NCBI RefSeq assembly: GCF_014199525.1
Contig: NZ_JACHNU010000012.1
Span: forward strand, 1 to 35,606
Direction: 5' to 3'
From: Conexibacter arvalis
Lineage (GTDB): Bacteria; Actinomycetota; Thermoleophilia; Solirubrobacterales; Solirubrobacteraceae
Length of the DNA: 35,606 bases
Below, piece by piece: positions 1 to 6,994 of this stretch (position 1 is its first letter; each line of letters starts with the position of its first letter). Under the pieces are notes generated by a model. The model did not search any database and was not told the origin of the DNA. It saw only the letters and a program-made list of their open reading frames with translations. Made by a program: the position numbers and the translations under genes.

Positions 1-43
1 TGTCCTGGCCCGCTGGCCCCGCCGCCGACCACGAGAACCTCAC

Positions 44-109
44 AAATAGAAAGCCCCGCCCGAGGCCGCCGCGCACTTTGCGCGACAGCCTCGCTAGCAG
101 GGGCTTCTA
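44..109 (-). terminator. Candidate terminator or structured trailer after tRNA-His
   Basis: Five bases after the tRNA end (minus strand) an extended stem can form. The outer arms are AGAAGCCCC (108-100) and GGGGCTTTCT (57-48, one bulge); the inner arms are CGAGGC (93-88) with GCCTCG (66-61) and GCGCA (83-79) with TGCGC (75-71). The 3' side ends in a T-rich stretch, TTTCTATTTG, as in an intrinsic terminator. The nesting and T-rich end are seen directly; the termination role is inferred. Confidence 0.55.
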
Positions 110-114
110 CGAGG

Positions 115-188
115 GGTGAGCGACGGGACTTGAACCCGCGACCGCCTGGACCACAACCAGGAGCTCTACCAACTGAGCTACGCCCACC
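115..188 (-). tRNA. tRNA-His (anticodon GTG)
   Basis: A full cloverleaf reads on the minus strand. The anticodon stem is CCTGG/CCAGG around the loop TTGTGGT, giving anticodon GTG (His codons CAC/CAU). The D arm has GTAGCTCAGTTGGTAGAGC and the T arm has GCGGG TTCAAGT CCCGT. The acceptor stem is GTGGGCG/CGCTCAC with one G-T pair. Counting from T8 and A9, an extra G lies at position -1 opposite C73, which is the identity element of bacterial tRNA-His. The 3' CCA is not encoded: the bases after C73 are CCT. Confidence 0.97.
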
Positions 189-306
189 AAGTCGACCTGA
201 GAATCTACCAGTGCGCGGCGGATTTCGCCTTCGTGCCATTGCGCGGGGGTGCGCCGGGCGCGGGGGAGGGTCGTTTCGGCGTGGTGGAGGCGGGGACGGT
301 GACGGC

Positions 307-534
307 ATGGGACTGGACGAGCACGACCGCGAGCTGCTGCGGCTCGTCAAGGGGACGCCGCAGCCGGAGCCTTCGATCGCCGAGCTGGCGCGGTTGATCG
401 GCGAGGACGAGAATCGCACCCGCGAGCGGGTCGAGCGGCTCGTCGCGGGCGGGCGGATGCGGCGCGAGGGCGCGCGGCTGATCGCGGTCGACCACGCGCT
501 CGACGACGCCCGCCCGGACGAGCAGATCCCGTAG
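307..534 (+). CDS. Small winged-helix-like protein (75 aa)
   Basis: I do not recognise a specific family. The protein is 75 residues, soluble and highly charged. Residues 5-50 suggest a compact helix-turn-helix: a first helix (DEHDRELLRLV), a second and third helix (IAELARLIGEDENRTRERVERLVAGG), then a short basic wing (RMRREGARLIAV). This resembles the N-terminal DNA-binding half of Lrp/AsnC regulators, without the ligand domain. The ATG at 307 was chosen because the upstream part of the frame overlaps the tRNA gene and has no start of coding character. It stands alone, divergent from the tRNA. A regulatory role is an inference. Confidence 0.6.
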   Translation: MGLDEHDRELLRLVKGTPQPEPSIAELARLIGEDENRTRERVERLVAGGRMRREGARLIAVDHALDDARPDEQIP

Positions 535-540
535 GCCCGG

Positions 541-737
541 CCCCGGCCCGCCGGCCGGCTCGCGGCCCCAGCCCGCGCCGGCCTGGCCAGGCCTGGAGGG
601 GCCCGGCCCGGCCTGGCCCGCCCCGGCCCGCCCCGGCCTGGCCGCATCCCGGCCTGGCCTGGCCTGGCCCGGCCTGGCCCCGGCCCGGCCCCGGCCCGGC
701 CTGGCCCCATCCCGGCCTGGCCCGGCCCGCCGCCCCG
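541..737. repeat. GGCCTGGCC/CCGGCC low-complexity repeat
   Basis: About 200 bases between two convergent genes consist almost entirely of C and G with many short units such as GGCCTGGCC, CCCGGCC and CCCGGCCTGG in irregular order. Both strands can form many alternative hairpins. It lies at the 3' ends of both flanking genes. No conserved reading frame was recognised in it. Confidence 0.75.
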
Positions 738-1229
738 CTACGCCGCGGCCATCTCCTTGGCCTCCTCCGCGGCGAGGCCCAGCGACGCTCTGCGGACGGT
801 CTCGACGTGGCTGCGCTGGACGCCGACGGCCCATCTCGCCAGCTCGGCGACCTCGGCCGCTCCGGCTCTGCCGGCGATCGTCTCGACGATCTCCCAGTGG
901 CACAGCTCGCCGGCCTCGGCCATGCTGAGGAACTCGAAGCCGTCGAGCGCCTCCTGCTCGCCTTCGAGGTACGTTCTCATCATCTCGGTGGCCTCGCCCT
1001 TGGTCTCGCGGGCCTTGTCGCGGATCGCGGTCTTCTTGCCGTCGAGCCCGTCGATCAGCGCGTCGGTGCGGCGCTCGGTCTCCTGCGCCTCGCTTCTCAT
1101 CCGCTCGAGCTCGTCGGCGAACTGGTCGGCGCCCTCCATCGCGGCGACTCTGCCGGTCGCGAGCTGGGCGGCCTGGGCGAGGCCCAGCACCTCGGCGAGC
1201 TTCTCGTCCAGCGGCGTCAGATCGGCCAT
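738..1229 (-). CDS. Helical-bundle protein, ferritin-like (DUF892-type) candidate
   Basis: The 163-residue product is predicted to be almost entirely alpha-helical, with regular hydrophobic spacing and many Glu, Ala and Arg residues. The order of helices, with acidic positions such as MEGADQF, EGEQEALDGF and MAEAGELCHWEI, resembles ferritin-like DUF892 stress proteins, but I cannot place a complete diiron ligand set, so the family is tentative. The ATG at 1229 was preferred over an upstream GTG because GGAGGA lies 5-10 bases before it, one of the few clear Shine-Dalgarno sequences here. It is not overlapped with a neighbour; the osmC-like gene lies 90 bases upstream on the same strand. Confidence 0.7.
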   Translation of the reverse strand: MADLTPLDEKLAEVLGLAQAAQLATGRVAAMEGADQFADELERMRSEAQETERRTDALIDGLDGKKTAIRDKARETKGEATEMMRTYLEGEQEALDGFEFLSMAEAGELCHWEIVETIAGRAGAAEVAELARWAVGVQRSHVETVRRASLGLAAEEAKEMAAA

Positions 1230-1319
1230 CGTGGTCCTCCTCGTGTTCGGCTTTCCGTGCCCCGATCCGTACCCCGGCCGCCGCCGCTCCAACAGCGGCA
1301 CGCCCGACGACGCGCAAAC

Positions 1320-1829
1320 TCACGCCCGCTCGACGCTCGACGTCGGCGCCACCCCGGCACGCAGCGTCTGGAGCACGACGCAGTAGCGCTCCGTCAGCCG
1401 CAGCAGCGTCGCGAGCTGCTCGTCGTCGGCGTCGGGGGCGTCGACCTCGAACCCCAATCGGATCGCGCGAAAGCCGACCGGCGCCTCGCGGTCGACGCCG
1501 AGCGTCCCGCGGAAGTCGAGGTCGCCTTCGGCGCGCACCCGCCCGCCACGCACGTCGACGCCCAGCGACGTCGCGACCGCCCGCAGCGTCACGCCGGCGC
1601 AGGCGACCAGAGCCTCCAGCAGCATGTCGCCCGAGCACAGCAGCGTCCCGTCGCCGCCGCTCGCCGGATGGAGCCCGGCGACCGCGAGCGCGCGGCCCGT
1701 CTCCACCGAGCACGACACGCCCTCGCCGAGCGCGCCCTGCGCGGTCAACGTCACGATCGCCGCCTCGGGCGAGGCCCGGTAGCGCTCCTTCAGCGGCGCC
1801 TGCAGCGCGCGCAGCTCGTCGCGGTCCAT
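1320..1829 (-). CDS. OsmC/Ohr family protein
   Basis: OsmC and Ohr proteins reduce organic hydroperoxides with two reactive cysteines. Both are present in this 169-residue protein: Cys77 in LVACAGVTL, at the start of the central helix, and Cys150 in ERYCVVLQTL. The C-terminal half has the expected pattern, with strands around LDFRGTLGVDREAPVGFRAIRLGFEVD. The Ohr-specific His-x-x-Cys-Pro pattern is not obvious, so it belongs nearer the OsmC or YhfA branches. The ATG at 1829 was chosen; a GTG six bases upstream (1835) is also possible. The alpha/beta hydrolase gene upstream on the same strand is 43 bases away, so the two may be cotranscribed. Confidence 0.88.
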   Translation of the reverse strand: MDRDELRALQAPLKERYRASPEAAIVTLTAQGALGEGVSCSVETGRALAVAGLHPASGGDGTLLCSGDMLLEALVACAGVTLRAVATSLGVDVRGGRVRAEGDLDFRGTLGVDREAPVGFRAIRLGFEVDAPDADDEQLATLLRLTERYCVVLQTLRAGVAPTSSVERA

Positions 1830-1872
1830 GGACACTCGATACCCGACGGACCCACATGCCCGCCGCCGATCG

Positions 1873-2667
1873 CTACGGCGAATGCGCCAACGCCCACTCC
1901 AGCGCGTAGTCGGCGACCTCCTCCCAGCCCTCCTGCGCGGGCAGCAGATGCGCGCGGCCGGGGAACTCCCTCACCTCCGTCACGGTCCCATTCGCCTTGT
2001 AGTGCTTGGCGTTGGAGCGCTGGACCCTCGGCGGCATCAGGTGATCCTCCTCGCCGGCGATGAACAGCAGCGGTCTGCGCTCGGCGTTGTGGTAATCGAC
2101 CCAGGTCTCCTGTCTGCCGGGCTGGACGTTCGCCAGCACGCTGCCGAACACGACATGGCCGGACGCCGGCACGTGGTAGCGCTCGTACAGCCGCAGCGAC
2201 TCCTCGTCGGTGAACGTGTTCGCGAACGCGTACTTCCACTGCTCGGGCGTGAACCCCACCGCCTTGTGGCGGTTGGAGGGGTTGTGGAGCACCGGGAAGG
2301 TCGCGCGCAGCTGCGACAGCGGAGCGACCGCGACGCCCTCGGTCGGCGCCGAGTTGATCGCCACCCCGCACGCTCCGTAGCCGCGGTCGAGCAGCAGCTG
2401 CGTGAAGACCCCGCCGGCCGAGTGGCCGATCAGGATCGGCGGCTGCTCGAGCGGCTCGATCACGGCGATCAGCTTCGCCAGCACCGCCGACACCTCGAGC
2501 GCCTCGATCGGCGACGGATCTTCGCGGAGCGCCTCGACCTCGACCTCGAAGCCGGGGTAGGCGGGCGCGAGCACCCTGTGCCCGCGCGCTTCGTAGTGGG
2601 CGATCCAGTTCTCCCAGCTGCGCGGGGTGACCCAGAAGCCGTGGATGAGGACGATCGTGTCGGGCAT
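1873..2667 (-). CDS. Alpha/beta hydrolase
   Basis: A complete 264-residue alpha/beta hydrolase without a signal peptide. The oxyanion region is LIHGFWVTPRSWENW near the N-terminus. The nucleophile elbow is GHSAGG with Ser83, the acid is Asp208 in AGEEDHL, and the base is His240 in PGRAHLLP. The cap segment (about residues 105-185) is typical in size for esterase or lipase-like members. The substrate cannot be told from sequence. The gene is followed on the same strand by the osmC-like gene, so a detoxification role is possible but only inferred. The ATG at 2667 lies a few bases from a possible -10 element, so the transcript may be leaderless. Confidence 0.9.
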   Translation of the reverse strand: MPDTIVLIHGFWVTPRSWENWIAHYEARGHRVLAPAYPGFEVEVEALREDPSPIEALEVSAVLAKLIAVIEPLEQPPILIGHSAGGVFTQLLLDRGYGACGVAINSAPTEGVAVAPLSQLRATFPVLHNPSNRHKAVGFTPEQWKYAFANTFTDEESLRLYERYHVPASGHVVFGSVLANVQPGRQETWVDYHNAERRPLLFIAGEEDHLMPPRVQRSNAKHYKANGTVTEVREFPGRAHLLPAQEGWEEVADYALEWALAHSP

Positions 2668-2673
2668 GGAGCG

Positions 2674-2703
2674 ACACTACGGGCACCGCGCCCGAAAAGA
2701 CAA
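2674..2703 (-). promoter_or_regulatory. Candidate promoter for the alpha/beta hydrolase gene
   Basis: On the minus strand TTGTCT (2703-2698) and TAGTGT (2679-2674) are separated by 18 bases, in a short AT-rich patch unusual for this region. The ATG follows the -10-like hexamer by six bases, which would give a leaderless mRNA. Both hexamers are weak matches to the sigma-70-type consensus, so this is a low-confidence call. Confidence 0.3.
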
Positions 2704-2721
2704 CTGACAGATTTCTAATTC

Positions 2722-3552
2722 TCAGTGGATCGTCGTCGCCTCGGCGCCCGGCAGCGGCAGCTCGAAGACGTGGAAGTCCCGCCTCAGCACCGGCACCGAG
2801 ACGTTGTGGACCGGCACGCAGCCGATCGTCCCCGAGAACCTGCCGGCATGGGCGTGGCCGTGGAGCGCGATCGTCGGCTCGTGCTCGCGGATCGGCGCCG
2901 CCAGCCGGTCGGTCCCGAGGAAGGCGCTGATCCCCTCGCCCTCGCCCTCCAACGTCTCCAGCGCCGGCGAGTAGTGCAGCAGCGCGATCCGCAGCGGGCA
3001 GAGGGCGATCTCCCGCAGCGCCGCGTCGAGCGCTTCGACCTCGCGCGAGGTCTCGCGGTAGGCCTCGCGCAGCAGCGGCTCGCCGAAGTCGGGCAGATGG
3101 CTGCCCGGGAAGCCGCCTATGAACCCCTTCACGCCCGCGACGCCGACCTCGACCCCTTCGATCTCGCAGATCGCCGCCTCGCCCTCCAGCACGGTGATCC
3201 CGCCGTCGCGCAGCGCCGCGCACAGCTCGTCGGTCCGATTCACGTGCCAGTCGTGGTTGCCGAGCACGGCGAACACGGGGAAGTCGAGCTGGCGGCAGGC
3301 GTCGGCGAGCACGGCGCCCTGCTCGGGCTCGCCGTGGGTCGTCAGGTCGCCGGCGAGCAGCAGCAGGTCCGCTCTCCCGCGCAGCGCGCCGAACGCCTCC
3401 AGCGCCTGCTCGCGATGGTCCTCGCGACAGTGGACGTCGCCGGCCGCCGCGACGCGCACGATCGGCCGCTCGTCGCCAGGGACCCGGGCGGCGCCCGGTC
3501 GCGGCATGGCGGCCGGCTCGACCGCCGACGCGGGCTGCGGTTCGCTGGCCAT
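2722..3552 (-). CDS. Metallophosphoesterase (calcineurin-like)
   Basis: The 276-residue protein has the ordered motifs of the calcineurin-like phosphoesterase fold: GDVHC (Asp39, His41), GDLTTHG (Asp69), GNHDW (Asn99, His100), ALLHYSP, and HGHAHAG near the C-terminus. These are the ligands for a dinuclear metal centre. No signal peptide is visible, so it should be cytoplasmic. The first ~30 residues are low-complexity and may not be translated: a second ATG lies at 3507 (MPRPGAARV). The substrate is unknown; similar proteins act on phosphomono- or phosphodiesters. The gene is divergent from the nucleotidyltransferase gene, with 63 bases between them. Confidence 0.9.
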   Translation of the reverse strand: MASEPQPASAVEPAAMPRPGAARVPGDERPIVRVAAAGDVHCREDHREQALEAFGALRGRADLLLLAGDLTTHGEPEQGAVLADACRQLDFPVFAVLGNHDWHVNRTDELCAALRDGGITVLEGEAAICEIEGVEVGVAGVKGFIGGFPGSHLPDFGEPLLREAYRETSREVEALDAALREIALCPLRIALLHYSPALETLEGEGEGISAFLGTDRLAAPIREHEPTIALHGHAHAGRFSGTIGCVPVHNVSVPVLRRDFHVFELPLPGAEATTIH

Positions 3553-3615
3553 CGCCCCCGACCTACCCGCGCCCCGCCGCGGCTAACGCCCGCGTGCCCG
3601 GGGTAGTGGCCGGAC

Positions 3616-4224
3616 ATGGGCGAGATGGAGGCACGATCGTTCGACGGGATCGTCGAAGCGCTGCGGGCGGCGGTTCCGGTGCTGCACGGCGCCGAGATCC
3701 CGTTCCTGCTCGGCGGCAGCATGGCCGTCTGGGCCTACGGCGGCCCCGAGCCGATCAACGACCTCGACCTGATGGTTCGCCCGCAGGACGCCGAGCGCGC
3801 GCAGCAGGCGCTCGTCGACGCGGGCTTCCGCGCCGAGGACCCGCCCGAGGAGTGGCTGCTGAAGGCGTGGCACGACGACGTGCTCGTCGACCTGATCTTC
3901 GGCCCCCGCGGCGTCCCGATCGACGACGCGGTGATCGCGCGCGGCAACGAGCGCAGCATCGCCGCGATCCGCCTGCGCGTGATGGCGCTCGAGGACGTGC
4001 TGACGAGCAAGCTGCTCGCGCTCGACGAGCACCAGCTCGACATGGCCTACCTGCTCCAGCTCGTGCGCGCCGTGCGCGAGCAGGTCGACTGGGACGAGGT
4101 CCGCCGCCGCACCGGCGACTGGCCGTACGCGGCCGCCTTCCTGACGCTCGTCGACCGGCTCGGGATCTCCGACGCCGGCGCGCCCTCTGACTTCCGCGCG
4201 CGTCGCGAACCGGCCAACGGGTAG
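3616..4224 (+). CDS. Nucleotidyltransferase-fold protein (AbiEii/MNT-like)
   Basis: The 202-residue product has the hallmark of the polymerase-beta-type nucleotidyltransferase superfamily: GGSMAVWAYG (residues 33-42) followed by NDLDLMV, with Asp49 and Asp51 as the expected metal-binding carboxylates. Later segments (VLVDLIFGP, and ALEDVLTSKLLALDEHQLDMAYLL split between strand and helices) match the AbiEii-type layout, in which a third acidic strand is followed by a helix that selects the substrate. Many relatives are toxins or tRNA/protein-modifying enzymes paired with an antitoxin or HEPN protein. No such partner is next to it: downstream is a membrane protein nine bases away. The target is unknown. 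Confidence 0.75.
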   Translation: MGEMEARSFDGIVEALRAAVPVLHGAEIPFLLGGSMAVWAYGGPEPINDLDLMVRPQDAERAQQALVDAGFRAEDPPEEWLLKAWHDDVLVDLIFGPRGVPIDDAVIARGNERSIAAIRLRVMALEDVLTSKLLALDEHQLDMAYLLQLVRAVREQVDWDEVRRRTGDWPYAAAFLTLVDRLGISDAGAPSDFRARREPANG

Positions 4225-4233
4225 GGCTTCGTC

Positions 4234-4809
4234 ATGAGCGCACACCGCATGGAGCGGCGCGCGGTCCGCTCGCAGGACCCGACCTTGTCGGACCGCGCCA
4301 ACGCCGCCCTCACCGAAGAGCTGCGCCGCGTGATCGGCGCTGAGTCCGTCGAGGTGCCGGCCGAGCGCCCGCGCGAGGCGCGCCGCGGCCACGGCGGCCG
4401 TCCGGGGCCGTGGGTCGAGCTGGTCGACAACCGTCTCGCGCTGGGGATGCTCGCGCTCGCGGCGCTCGTCGTCGGCGCGGTCATCACGTTGATCACCGGC
4501 TCGTGGTGGTTCCTCGTCGGCGCCGTCGCGCTCGACCTGATCGGCCTGGTCCTCGTCGCGACGATGGTGATCCGCATGACCGGCGAGCAGGAGCACCTCT
4601 CGCCGGAGGCGAACGCGCTGCTCGAGGAGGAGGGCGTCGACGACCCCGACGGCGTCTTCACGAGGCTGATCGCCGAGTTCTCGCCGCCCGACGGACACGA
4701 CCGCGAGGAGCGCGAGACGCCGGCCCACGCCGACGAGGCGCAGGCGACGACCGAGCAGGACACGGCGATGACGCCGACCGAGGAGCGCAGCAGAGCGGTC
4801 GGGCCGTAG
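4234..4809 (+). CDS. Two-helix membrane protein of unknown function
   Basis: I do not recognise the family. The 191-residue protein has a charged N-terminal region of about 65 residues, two adjacent hydrophobic helices (about residues 68-87 and 92-113, around LGMLALAALVVGAVITLIT and WWFLVGAVALDLIGLVLVA), and an acidic C-terminal tail rich in Glu, Asp and Thr. It probably sits in the inner membrane as a hairpin with both ends on the same side. It starts nine bases after the nucleotidyltransferase gene and may be cotranscribed with it. Confidence 0.7.
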   Translation: MSAHRMERRAVRSQDPTLSDRANAALTEELRRVIGAESVEVPAERPREARRGHGGRPGPWVELVDNRLALGMLALAALVVGAVITLITGSWWFLVGAVALDLIGLVLVATMVIRMTGEQEHLSPEANALLEEEGVDDPDGVFTRLIAEFSPPDGHDREERETPAHADEAQATTEQDTAMTPTEERSRAVGP

Positions 4810-4858
4810 CCGCGGATCGCGCGTCCTCCCGTTTTCCAGCGGGTAGGGTCGTCGCGGG

Positions 4859-5284
4859 ATGGAGGACCTGATCGAGTCCGTCACGCGCGGCAACCCGACC
4901 GAGGTGAAGGTGACGCTCGCCTCGGTCGCGCTCGCGCTCGGCTGCTACCAGCTGCTGCTGATCGCGGTCGGCTACGGCAAGCTGCGACCGGGCTTCCTCA
5001 GCGGCCGCGCCGCCTCCTTCTCGCACCGCGCGATCGGCGACGCGCTCGCGATCGTGCTCGTCGTCGTCGCGGTGATGTGCCTGTCGCTGTTCGGCTTCGA
5101 CGACGACAGCACCGCGCACGTGCTTGCGGGCAGCGCGCTGATCGTCGTGCTGGCGGTGAAGGTGACGGTCGTCCGCCGCTCGCGCGGGTCGAGCCGGGCG
5201 CTGCCGCCGCTCGGCCTCGCGCTGTTCGCGCTGCTCGCGATCACGTGGGCGACCTCGGCCGGCGCGTTCCTGGGGGCGACGTGA
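4859..5284 (+). CDS. Four-helix membrane protein (DUF6529-like candidate)
   Basis: The 141-residue protein has four clear hydrophobic segments at about residues 19-40, 60-80, 87-105 and 115-138, joined by short polar loops. The first loop holds YGKLRPGFLSGRAASFSHR, and FSHRAIGDAL suggests a conserved His near the second helix, as in small heme- or quinone-associated membrane proteins, but no function can be assigned. Its stop codon overlaps the GTG of the next small gene (GTGA), so the two are probably translated together. Confidence 0.75.
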   Translation: MEDLIESVTRGNPTEVKVTLASVALALGCYQLLLIAVGYGKLRPGFLSGRAASFSHRAIGDALAIVLVVVAVMCLSLFGFDDDSTAHVLAGSALIVVLAVKVTVVRRSRGSSRALPPLGLALFALLAITWATSAGAFLGAT

Positions 5285-5487
5285 GCGCGACGGCCCGTCA
5301 GGTGCTCGGCTCGCTGGTCGCCGCTGCGCTCCTCGTCGCGCTCGTGATCGTCGTCGTGACCGCGAAGCTCGGCCCGACCTCGACCGCCGAGCTCGACGCG
5401 CGCGAGGAGCGCCTGGAGCAGCGGATCGAGGAGCGCGAGGAGATCCGCGAGGCGCGCGAGGAGCGGCTGGAGGAGCAAGGGCGGTAG
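5281..5487 (+). CDS. Small membrane-anchored coiled-coil protein (68 aa)
   Basis: This short gene begins with a GTG that overlaps the TGA of the upstream membrane-protein gene in a GTGA junction. The product has one hydrophobic helix (about residues 8-27, GSLVAAALLVALVIVVVTA) and then a highly charged heptad-like tail of about 35 residues made of Glu and Arg (ELDAREERLEQRIEEREEIR). It looks like a bitopic membrane protein whose cytoplasmic tail forms a coiled coil. Coupling suggests a complex with the upstream four-helix protein. The family is not recognised. Confidence 0.65.
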   Translation: MSATARQVLGSLVAAALLVALVIVVVTAKLGPTSTAELDAREERLEQRIEEREEIREAREERLEEQGR

Positions 5488-5589
5488 CCGAGGCTGCGCG
5501 CGCGGGTGCGCATGCGGTGCCGATGTGGGCGCGCGGGCGGCGGTCGGACCGGCGCCGGCGCCGCGCGCGCGGCCCCACCGGCCTTGCGA

Positions 5590-6939
5590 TCAGCCGCGCG
5601 CGACGATCAGGCCGTCCCGGTCGACCGCCTCCTTCAGCGCGCGCAGGCGCTCGCGGGTCGGGGCGTCGAAGGCGCGCGCGGCGGCGCCGTCGGGGCGGTC
5701 GGCCATGTTGAGGAAGGCGCCGCCGGTCGACCACGGCGCCAGCGCCGCCGCGACCGCGTCGAGCCGCTCGTCCACCGCCCGGCCGACCTCCGGCGTGACC
5801 GGCGTCCCGACGCCGTACAGCACGTAGGCGCCGTCGATCGCGCCGAGCGCGCCGGCGCCCTCCGGCCGCCGCGCCAGCGCGCCGCCGAGCTGCCGCAGCT
5901 CGACGCTCAGCAGCGGGCTGCCGGAGGCGTGGCCGGCCGTCTCGACGAGCGCGTCGATTCCGGCCGCCGTCAGCTCGCGCAGCACCGCGTGGTGGCCGAG
6001 GCCGGGCACCGGCTGCTCGGGATCGCCGTGAAGTCTCACCAACTGGGGCGCCGGGATCGTCGCCAGCGTGTCGATCAGCGGCGGCGCGACCGCCCGCAGC
6101 GGCGCGACGAGCGCGTCGCCGTCGGCGGGGTCGCCGGCGAACGAGAGGCAGACGTCGACGACCGGTCGGTCGCGCAGCGGCTCGGGCACGAACGGGAGGT
6201 CGGGCAGGCGCAGCAGCCGCACGGTCGAGGTGACCGTCTCGGGCACGGTCTCGGCCCACGCGCGGTAGGCGTTCAGCACCTCGCGCGCCAGCTCGCCGGG
6301 CCAGAACAGCGTGCCGGCGAAGACGTGCGTCAGCGGCATCAGCTCGAACTCGAGCGCCGTGACGACGCCGAAGCCGCCCCCTCCGCCGCGCAGCGCCCAG
6401 AACAGCTCGCCGTCGATTCCGGCGCTGTTCGCGTCGACGCTGCGCAGGACGCCGTCGGCCGTCACCAGCTCGATCGCGGTCACGTGCTCGGAGGCGAGCC
6501 CGTGCTCGCGCGACAGCCAGCCGATCCCGCCGCCGAGCGTGTAGCCGACGACGCTGACGTCGGCCGAGGAGCCGTGCAGCGCGGCGAGGCCGTCGGCGCC
6601 GGCGCGGACGGCGACGTCGCCCGACAGCGCGCCGGCGCCGACCCGCGCCCGGCGGGCGGCGGCGTCGATCTCGATCGCGTCGAGCCGGTCGGTCTTCAGC
6701 AGCAGCGCGCCGTCCTGCGCCCCGCCGAGCGCGGAGGCGCCGTGGCCGGTCGCCTGCGGCGCGACGCGCAGCCCTTCGCGGCGGGCGTGCGCGATCGCGG
6801 TGGCGACGTCTGCGGCGCTGTTCGCGCAGGCGACCGCGGCAGGCCGCTGGTCGACGGCGAGGTTCCACGCCTGTCGCGCGGCATCCCAGCCCGCGTCGGC
6901 CGGGCCGGTGATCTGGAGAGAGGTCTCGGTGAAGGTCAT
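5590..6939 (-). CDS. FAD-binding oxidoreductase (berberine-bridge/PCMH type)
   Basis: The 449-residue protein has an N-terminal FAD-binding PCMH domain (about residues 25-200) with PAAVACANSAADVATAIAHA, the GHG motif in ATGHGASALGG whose His is the usual site of covalent FAD attachment, and VVGYTLGGGIGWLSREHG. The position of the second (cysteinyl) flavin link of bicovalent members is Ser, so monocovalent FAD is likely. The substrate domain follows. The C-terminus ends at DGLIVARG, shorter than the usual BBE tail with its Asn-x-x-Phe motif. The ATG at 6939 was chosen over a GTG at 6975. It lies 55 bases downstream of the lysR-type gene on the same strand. Confidence 0.85.
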   Translation of the reverse strand: MTFTETSLQITGPADAGWDAARQAWNLAVDQRPAAVACANSAADVATAIAHARREGLRVAPQATGHGASALGGAQDGALLLKTDRLDAIEIDAAARRARVGAGALSGDVAVRAGADGLAALHGSSADVSVVGYTLGGGIGWLSREHGLASEHVTAIELVTADGVLRSVDANSAGIDGELFWALRGGGGGFGVVTALEFELMPLTHVFAGTLFWPGELAREVLNAYRAWAETVPETVTSTVRLLRLPDLPFVPEPLRDRPVVDVCLSFAGDPADGDALVAPLRAVAPPLIDTLATIPAPQLVRLHGDPEQPVPGLGHHAVLRELTAAGIDALVETAGHASGSPLLSVELRQLGGALARRPEGAGALGAIDGAYVLYGVGTPVTPEVGRAVDERLDAVAAALAPWSTGGAFLNMADRPDGAAARAFDAPTRERLRALKEAVDRDGLIVARG

Positions 6940-6994
6940 GCCGCTGAGACGGGACAGCGGCAGGAGGTGTGACACGGCGCGCGCCGCGCGGCGC

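Noticed and set aside
130-306. An N-terminal extension of the small winged-helix-like protein.
   Set aside because: It would overlap the tRNA-His gene and has Pro/Arg-rich, non-conserved composition.
205-1857. A 550-codon open frame on the minus strand across several genes.
   Set aside because: It is Arg/Gly-rich with no recognisable domain and lies over the real OsmC and helical-bundle genes in another frame. High GC produces such frames.
4234-5487. A toxin-antitoxin or phage-defence module formed by the nucleotidyltransferase and the small membrane proteins.
   Set aside because: Only one weakly defined effector-like protein is present, with no antitoxin or HEPN partner; calling it a defence system would go beyond the sequence.
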